DNA from: Chionoecetes opilio
Lineage: Eukaryota > Arthropoda > Malacostraca > Decapoda > Majidae
Direction: 5' to 3'
Assembly: GCA_016584305.1 (NCBI GenBank)
Contig: JACEEZ010012712.1
Coordinates: forward strand, 98,501-162,500
DNA length: 64,000 nucleotides
The first letter of the stretch is position 1, and every line of letters begins with the position of its first letter. Of this stretch, positions 56,724 to 64,000 are shown one piece after another. The notes beneath the pieces were generated by a model. It saw only the letters and a list, made by a program, of their open reading frames with translations. It made no database searches and was not told the DNA's origin. A program made the position numbers and the translations under genes.

Positions 56724-57527
56724 TTGCATGCTGGGCGAGTCATGATCATTCACATCATCCCCTTGATGCCTTCCTCAAAGCCTTGCAAACCTTCACGCGA
56801 GCTTCGCCGCGCCCTGAAGGGAGCGCTGGCCATGGCGCGGGACCGCGGCTACGTGATGAGTGGCGACAACCCGCTGCTCACGCCGCCGCCCCGCGACTCC
56901 AAGACTTTCTTCCGCTCCTTCCCGGCTCACTTCGACGTGACCGACCGCCTGGGGCAGCAGGTCATCCGCTTCGAGTTTTGGAACAAGCCCTTGAGCCAGT
57001 TGCCGGGGCGGGAGGCCCAGGGGGTCGCCACGCGAGTTCGCCGCGCTGCTCGACGCACCGGCGTGCCCCTCACCAGGATGCGGCTGGTGCTGCTGGTGCC
57101 GCACTACACGCACCAGCAGGAGCGGCGGGAGCGGCGCTCCCTAAAGGGGCTTGGCGCACACCTGGAGGTGTTCACGCACCAGTTCTTCTCCAGGGCCAAC
57201 GAGCTGCCCTCCTCGCCGCCCTGCGAGCTGCTGGCGGACCGCGTGTTGGTGGAGCGCTGCCAGGACGTGTACGGACACGTGGGCGATCTACCCAAGATTA
57301 ACGCCGACAACTTCTGGTGCCGCTACCTGGGCGCCGCGTACGGGGACATTCTGCTCTCCAGCGGCGGCCTGGGAGGCATGCGCTCCATGCAGCTGGTGGT
57401 GCCCTCCCGCCGCGCCTGTGACGACCACTCCGGGCAGGCAGAGCGGCGCGTGACGCAGTGGCGTGACGCCAGAACAAGCCTCAATGGTTACCTGAAGGCC
57501 ATCAGAGAGAACCCGGACTACTATTGA
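56724..57527 (+). CDS. Divergent RPB5/RPABC1-like protein (single exon)
   Basis: RPB5 is a shared subunit of RNA polymerases I, II and III, with an N-terminal jaw domain and a conserved C-terminal assembly domain. This 267-codon frame (or 253 from Met15 at 56766) aligns along the whole family: RDRGYVM at 39-45 matches 'HDRGYLV'; VIRFEFWNKP at 80-89 matches the jaw strand 'MFVFFPEEP'; LTRMRLVLLV at 116-125 matches 'ITRALIVVQ'; HLEVFTHQFF at 146-155 matches 'ILEQFLQQEL'; LPKINADNFWCRYLGAAYGD at 189-208 matches '[20 protein letters not shown]'. Canonical RPB5 is ~210 residues and far better conserved. Here the DPVARY proline and the 'RPSETAG' motif are lost, the loops are longer, and ~35 extra residues follow. 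It is probably a fast-evolving paralogue or a captured gene, not the housekeeping subunit. GC-rich codons match the neighbouring host exons. Confidence 0.72.
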   Translation: MHAGRVMIIHIIPLMPSSKPCKPSRELRRALKGALAMARDRGYVMSGDNPLLTPPPRDSKTFFRSFPAHFDVTDRLGQQVIRFEFWNKPLSQLPGREAQGVATRVRRAARRTGVPLTRMRLVLLVPHYTHQQERRERRSLKGLGAHLEVFTHQFFSRANELPSSPPCELLADRVLVERCQDVYGHVGDLPKINADNFWCRYLGAAYGDILLSSGGLGGMRSMQLVVPSRRACDDHSGQAERRVTQWRDARTSLNGYLKAIRENPDYY

Positions 57528-58449
<922 letters not shown>

Positions 58450-59007
58450 GGGGTTTATGGAACTGTCGCCGATGGGAATTCTCGCCGAAACAACAATCTA
58501 GAACTCTCGTCGACGTGGAAATTTTAACCCTAACCTGGACAATGGCACCTAATCTAAGCTAACTGATCAAGCTAGCGATAGTATTATTCATCCCTGAATG
58601 CAGAAACACGGGTACACTTGATTAAATGTATATATTGGGTCCTGTAATATCAAGAATTGGAACACTCGACGACGGCGGCGAGAGTTCCGATCGGCGGCAG
58701 TTCCAGGTACCCACCAAGGTACCTGGAACTGTCGCCGAAAGGAATTCTCGCCGACGTCGGCGGGTGTTCCAATTTTTCACGTCTGCGAGTGTTCCTGTTT
58801 CTGGCGACAGTTTTAGTTCTTGATCTTGCGTTTGGTTATGTGGTTATGTTATGTTGGCCAGGTGACCAATGTATAGGTTAGGTTAGTGAACGTCTTTACC
58901 AGTGGAACTGTCGCCTAAAATTTCCACGTTGGCGAGTGTTCCACTGTCGGCGAGAGTTCTCGGTTGGCGTTTCAGCGAGAGTTCCTATCGGCGACAGTTC
59001 CATAAGC
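58450..59007. mobile_element. TCGGCGA-repeat MITE, full copy
   Basis: TATGGAACTGTCGCCGATGG at the left mirrors CCTATCGGCGACAGTTCCATA at the right, ~110-bp complex ends. A further inner pair sits at 58655-58815 around the palindrome GGTACC..GGTACC. Confidence 0.75.
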
Positions 59008-59414
59008 CCCCACCAACACCCAAAGAGGGAACTTAGTGTAAAACTATACGATTTATGGACAGTCATATCCACAGTCTACATATTATACTATTATCTTATA
59101 CATAATCTATTATATTATACACGTCTATAATCATGGTCATATTTAGCAGGCGTACGCTGAAAACAGTATAAATAAAGTGGGCGGAGGTTGAAATAGTAAA
59201 ATTATACGATTTCGTGCCTCTACAAAAGACTCATATATACATATGTACATATAAATCATGCGTATTTCTTGCGTGATATTCTATGCACGTCATTCCGCTC
59301 CCTGATTCCTGCTCTGACACCCAACCCGACCTCCTGCCCTCCCCCATGCAGACAAGGGAAGAGACGAGAAGGAGAAGAAATAGGAGCAATCAGAATACAA
59401 AATATGAACAGGTA
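59008..59414. other. No gene
   Basis: AT-rich, with no supported coding. Confidence 0.45.
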
Positions 59415-59605
59415 CAAGAAGGAGGAGGAGGAGGAGGAGGAGGAGGTGGAGGTGGAGGAGGAGGTGGAGGTGGAGGTGGAGGTGGAGGAGGAGGGGAGGG
59501 GAGGAGGAGGCGGAGGAGGAGGAGGAGGTGGAGGTGGAGGAGGAGGAGGAGGAGGAGGAGGAGGAGAAGAAGGAGGAGAAGGAGGAGGAGGAGGAGGAGG
59601 AGACC
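59415..59605. repeat. (GGA)n / (GGT)n purine tract
   Basis: About 190 bases of GGAGGAGGT-type triplets. Gly, Glu, Arg, Pro and Ser homopolymer frames on both strands are artefacts. Confidence 0.92.
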
Positions 59606-59859
59606 ACCAGCAGGGAGCAACACAGGTTAACAATGTCTAGATAACAGCCCTGCATAGCCGTAATAAAGACGGTGCCTGCCGTTAGATAAAGAGGTACACA
59701 CTTGAATGATAAGAGAATGCTGAAGATATATATGTTTTGATATGCAGATAAGAACCACAGCGACTAGGCGGGAATAACATGATAGCAGCTTAATGAACGT
59801 AGTGATTAGTGATGATAATACAGGTTATGATAGCTAGGTTATGAGGGTGAAGGTTCTAT

Positions 59860-60071
59860 TTAACCCCTTGAGACCCAGATCTTTCCTTTGCTATAAAAAA
59901 ATGAATATTGTCGAGCCATGAAATTACGAAAAGTAACTGAATATACCAAGTTAGTTAGTAGTGAGGATACTAAACAGGTCATATCTATAAAATAATGCTT
60001 ATATTATCTAAAAATAGTCTTATGGTACCCAAATAACAATGGAAATTACGTTCTGGGTGTGAAGGGGTTAA
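59860..60071. mobile_element. piggyBac-like MITE, copy 10, with swapped ends
   Basis: TTAA|CCCCTTGAGACCCAGATC at the left and GTTCTGGGTGTGAAGGGG|TTAA at the right. In the other copies GAGACCCAGA belongs to the AACG side and CACGCCCAGA to the ATCTTTCC side; here the outer 15 bp are exchanged. Confidence 0.85.
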
Positions 60072-60214
60072 TATGGATGTTGAAGGGTGCGAAAATGTTG
60101 TTATGAGTGTTGTAGATGTGGTTACAGATTATGATTCAATGCTGTGTTAAGTCTGGTTGTTATATAATTATTATTTCACTCGCTTCTCATCACCATTCAT
60201 CGTGTGTCCAGCTT

Positions 60215-60290
60215 ACTAATACTACAAGAACTACCTCGTGTAAGTTTCGAGGCCTCTTGTAGCTTCCTTATTTTCGTATGGTCTTATTTA
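60215..60290 (+). mobile_element. LINE 3'-terminal fragment
   Basis: CAAGAACTACCTCGTGTAAG through GGCCTCTTGTAGCTTCCTTA, sense orientation, only the last ~75 bp. Confidence 0.7.
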
Positions 60291-60484
60291 CTAATGCAAG
60301 ATTCAACTACTTAATTCACTCCTTCGGTTCTTTCACTGACACAATGAAACCCTTTGCTTTACACTTTCTCACATCTGTTCATTAGATGTGATTCTTAAAA
60401 AAAACAAAAACAGGGACATTAAAACACGGCATTAAACTTGAAATTGACCACGAGTTTTTTTTTACTCTATTTTTTTTTTTTTTT

Positions 60485-60485
<1 letters not shown>

Positions 60486-60559
<74 letters not shown>

Positions 60560-60563
60560 AGGG

Positions 60564-60622
<59 letters not shown>
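60486..60622. repeat. (GA)n microsatellite
   Basis: ~135 bases of GA with a short GGGAGA block, after poly-T. Confidence 0.95.
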
Positions 60623-60627
<5 letters not shown>

Positions 60628-60639
60628 ACGTACACAAAC

Positions 60640-60975
60640 ATGAAAGTTAGAATAATACTAATACACATCTATTTATAGTTTCCAAGGCCACAAAACAAAA
60701 CATTAGCGTCTCTTCAATTTTCCTCGTGTGAAATTGATTCATGGGGCAACTGAATGTTATTGTTTTTTTGTGGATTTGTCTATTTACGGAATTGTGGGTA
60801 AATTAGGAGTTCAGACAGTTAAAAAAAAAAAAAAAAACAACAACAACGAAAACTTAATAAACGAGATATGTATAATAGACGAAAACGCACATATGAAGAC
60901 CTTTACAAAATACAGTAAGACCTTAGTCAATAAACACGCCTAGATAGCTACATACAAACATACAAAACATACACA
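60640..60975. other. No gene
   Basis: AT-rich with a poly-A run at 60821-60836. Confidence 0.45.
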
Positions 60976-61185
60976 TAGCTTAACACACACACACACATAA
61001 CACACAACACAACAACACACAACACAGACACAGACACAGACACACACAGACACAGACACAGACACAGACACAGACACAGACACAGACACAGACACACAGA
61101 CACAGACACAGACACAGACACAGACACAGACACACACACACACACAAAGATACAACTAGATGAATATACACACACACAACTTAAT

Positions 61186-61241
<56 letters not shown>

Positions 61242-61247
61242 ACACAT

Positions 61248-61279
<32 letters not shown>

Positions 61280-61340
61280 CACACACACAAAAAAAAAGAT
61301 ACAACTAATGAATATACACACACAACTCTAATTAAAACAC
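60976..61340. repeat. (ACAGAC)n and (CA)n tract
   Basis: ACACAGACACAG repeats at 61018-61135, CA runs at 61187-61239 and 61250-61288. An ATACAACTA(G)ATGAATATACACACAC block is duplicated (61148 and 61298). Confidence 0.9.
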
Positions 61341-61715
61341 ACACAGCATCACCAACACCACAACACACTAAACAACACGAGGTACGTTTACACAACCACC
61401 AAAATCAAGACCACTGCCATAGTTCCTTCTTATCTCGAAAAGCCCAGAGTTGCCCCGCAGTAATAAGCAAAGACTGTCGAGGTGGAGAAATATACGAGGT
61501 TTTACTGTAACGTTAATACAAGCTGTGGCCTCACTACCTTCCTCTTCCCTCTGCTTGGGCGCAAAATGTCCTTCACCCGCGACCCCCTCCCGCGCTTGTT
61601 AGATTTATGGATACTTTGATCACTGGCCACCATTGTCTCGGTCTAGAGATTAGCGTTGGATATGTCAATGGTGCTGCCCAGTGGTAGGGATGAACGGCCA
61701 AAGGGAGTGATGAGG
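61341..61715. other. No supported gene
   Basis: Less repetitive; TATACGAGGTTTTACTGTA at 61490-61508 looks like an orphan pogo-like MITE end. The minus-strand Pro-rich frame comes from the adjoining (GGA)n. Confidence 0.45.
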
Positions 61716-61800
61716 GAGGAGGAGGAGGAGGAGGAGGAGGTGGAGGAGGTGGTGGAGGAGGAGGAGGAGGAGGTGGTGGAGGAGGTGGAGGAGCAGGACG
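61716..61800. repeat. (GGA)n tract
   Basis: GAGGAGGAGG with GGT interspersed. Confidence 0.9.
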
Positions 61801-61987
61801 GTGGGAGAGAAAGAGAGACAGAGAACGGAGGAGCTGCAGGAGATGGGATGAAAATAAGGATGAGACGAAATGATACATAGTTACTCTTCTATGGCAGAGA
61901 TGATGCAATTTTTAGCGAAAGCAAGAAAAAAAAACAGAAAAACACACACACGCACATAAGTTCACCATTGATTATAAAAAACCCAAT

Positions 61988-62998
<1,011 letters not shown>

Positions 62999-63214
62999 TA
63001 TTAACGCACAATAATATATAAGAAACAAAAGTGGGAAAAACAGGTTAAAAACGGGAAAAAAAAGAAACGATGCCTAGAAAGCAGAAAAAAAGTGTGACAA
63101 GGGTCAGAAAATACCAAAAGTGTCTATGTGTGTGTGTGTATGCAAAGAGGAAATGCAAATAAAATGGTGTAACAAAAAAAAAAGGAAAAAGGAAAAGATC
63201 CGCATTCCCTTTTA

Positions 63215-63720
63215 GGCAGTGGCGCGGACGTCCTCCTCTCACGGGGGTCGAGGAGACAATGGCAAGGAATCAGGGATGACAGACTGCTGGACATCGTCTA
63301 TTGGACTGTGTGTCGCGCCCCGGCAGACCCCCTCTGTGATTGGCTAATTTATGGCTCGCCCGCCTACCGATCTGCCAATGATAGGCGTACGGGGGCTACA
63401 TGCTCGGGGATTCACGTCCTATCAGCGAGGGAGTTTCAGGTTTTGCCCCTTTTAATGGATAGCCATGAGAAGGAGGAATTTAGAAGCTTCCCATTTGGCT
63501 TGGTGAAGGATCCTGAGCCTTTGGACATGTTAAATACCCCCACGGAGATAAGATACTGATTGCTTGTGGGATAAAGCGTCCAGTACGATTAGTTGGACTC
63601 CACCGCGGACCTTCCAACACATAACTTCGTCGATCTTATGTGGCAAGCGATTTTTGTGACCCGCGTTGTGAGCTTAAGAGGGAAGGTGGAGGCTGGTGCT
63701 ACCTTCCCTGTGGTTACGTT
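63215..63720. promoter_or_regulatory. CpG-richer promoter-like patch
   Basis: GC content and CpG rise sharply. Inverted CCAAT (TGATTGGCTAAT, 63339) and direct CCAAT (TGCCAATGATAGG, 63372) sit ~35 bp apart. No exon is convincing before the right edge, so the gene, if any, starts outside. An 83-codon frame at 63308 has no resemblance I recognise. Confidence 0.3.
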
Positions 63721-63963
63721 AGGTGATTGCTTTATTCAAGGTGGGAACCCAGGGGCACCGTGGCGTTATGATGGGCAAGCGGCAGGAGGTTGTTTACATC
63801 AGGGTAATGACGCGAGGCCCCTGGGGTACTCCGGCGGGGGGGAAGGAGGGAAGGAAGTGTACAGAGGGAGAGAGGAAGGTAGTGGTGTTGGCGGAGGGGA
63901 GGGTAAAGGAGGGAGTGAGAGAGGGAAGAAAGAAGAGAAGGGAGAGAGTGTGAGGAGTAATGT

Positions 63964-63965
<2 letters not shown>

Positions 63966-64000
<35 letters not shown>
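63966..64000. repeat. (GA)n microsatellite at the right edge
   Basis: GA repeat cut by the window end. Confidence 0.9.

Noticed and set aside
56648..57301. 217-codon ORF overlapping the RPB5-like frame
   Set aside because: Different frame of the same GC-rich segment; Ala/Gly/Arg-rich with no family pattern, whereas the 56724 frame aligns along RPB5.
59256..59655. Poly-Gly, poly-Pro and poly-Ser proteins
   Set aside because: (GGA)n tract; frames on both strands are composition artefacts.

Overview
This is a repeat-rich arthropod nuclear window with intron-bearing genes. Very dense (GT)n, (GA)n and (TA)n tracts, many short TIR elements and scattered TTAGG-type motifs point to a decapod crustacean, most likely a crab. 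The species is an inference. I see no prokaryotic operons, CRISPR array, rRNA or bona fide tRNA gene.

Genes. (1) 1399-22059, minus strand: eight exons encode the first ~430 residues of nucleoporin Nup133. All exon phases agree and the gene runs off the left edge. (2) 9878-11184, plus strand: the complete two-exon BRK1/HSPC300 gene (75 aa, WAVE complex) lies antisense inside the 10.8-kb Nup133 intron 7. (3) 32025-44618, plus strand: a BTB/POZ plus C2H2 zinc-finger transcription factor whose exon phases allow two or three alternative C-termini: an acidic tail, a basic tail, or five zinc fingers. A possible further exon lies at 46333-46513. (4) 56724-57527, plus strand: an intact single-exon ORF that I read as a strongly divergent homologue of the RNA polymerase subunit RPB5 (RPABC1). 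It is the most unusual gene here.

Repeats fill the rest. There are about ten ~212-bp TTAA-flanked piggyBac-like MITEs, several TA-flanked CAG...CTG pogo/Tigger-like MITE families, two elements with TAA duplications (PIF/Harbinger-like), and a perfectly symmetrical 1,045-bp foldback built from the 5' half of a Tc1/mariner-like transposon. LINE 3' ends, a tRNA-derived SINE and many minisatellites (18-94 bp units) complete the picture. Many insertions are nested with readable target-site duplications, so relative ages can be inferred.

Several tandem repeats sit on splice sites. A 94-bp unit copies the end and 5' splice site of Nup133 exon 6. A 41-bp unit copies the acceptor of the first zinc-finger exon. 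A duplicated acceptor precedes the acidic exon, and two donors run straight into (GT)n tracts. A ~1.45-kb segment at 51.6-53.1 kb is repeated at 54.8-56.2 kb. Stretches at 34.56-35.25, 39.4-40.0 and 54.7-55.0 kb show many single-base deletions and may reflect consensus error.
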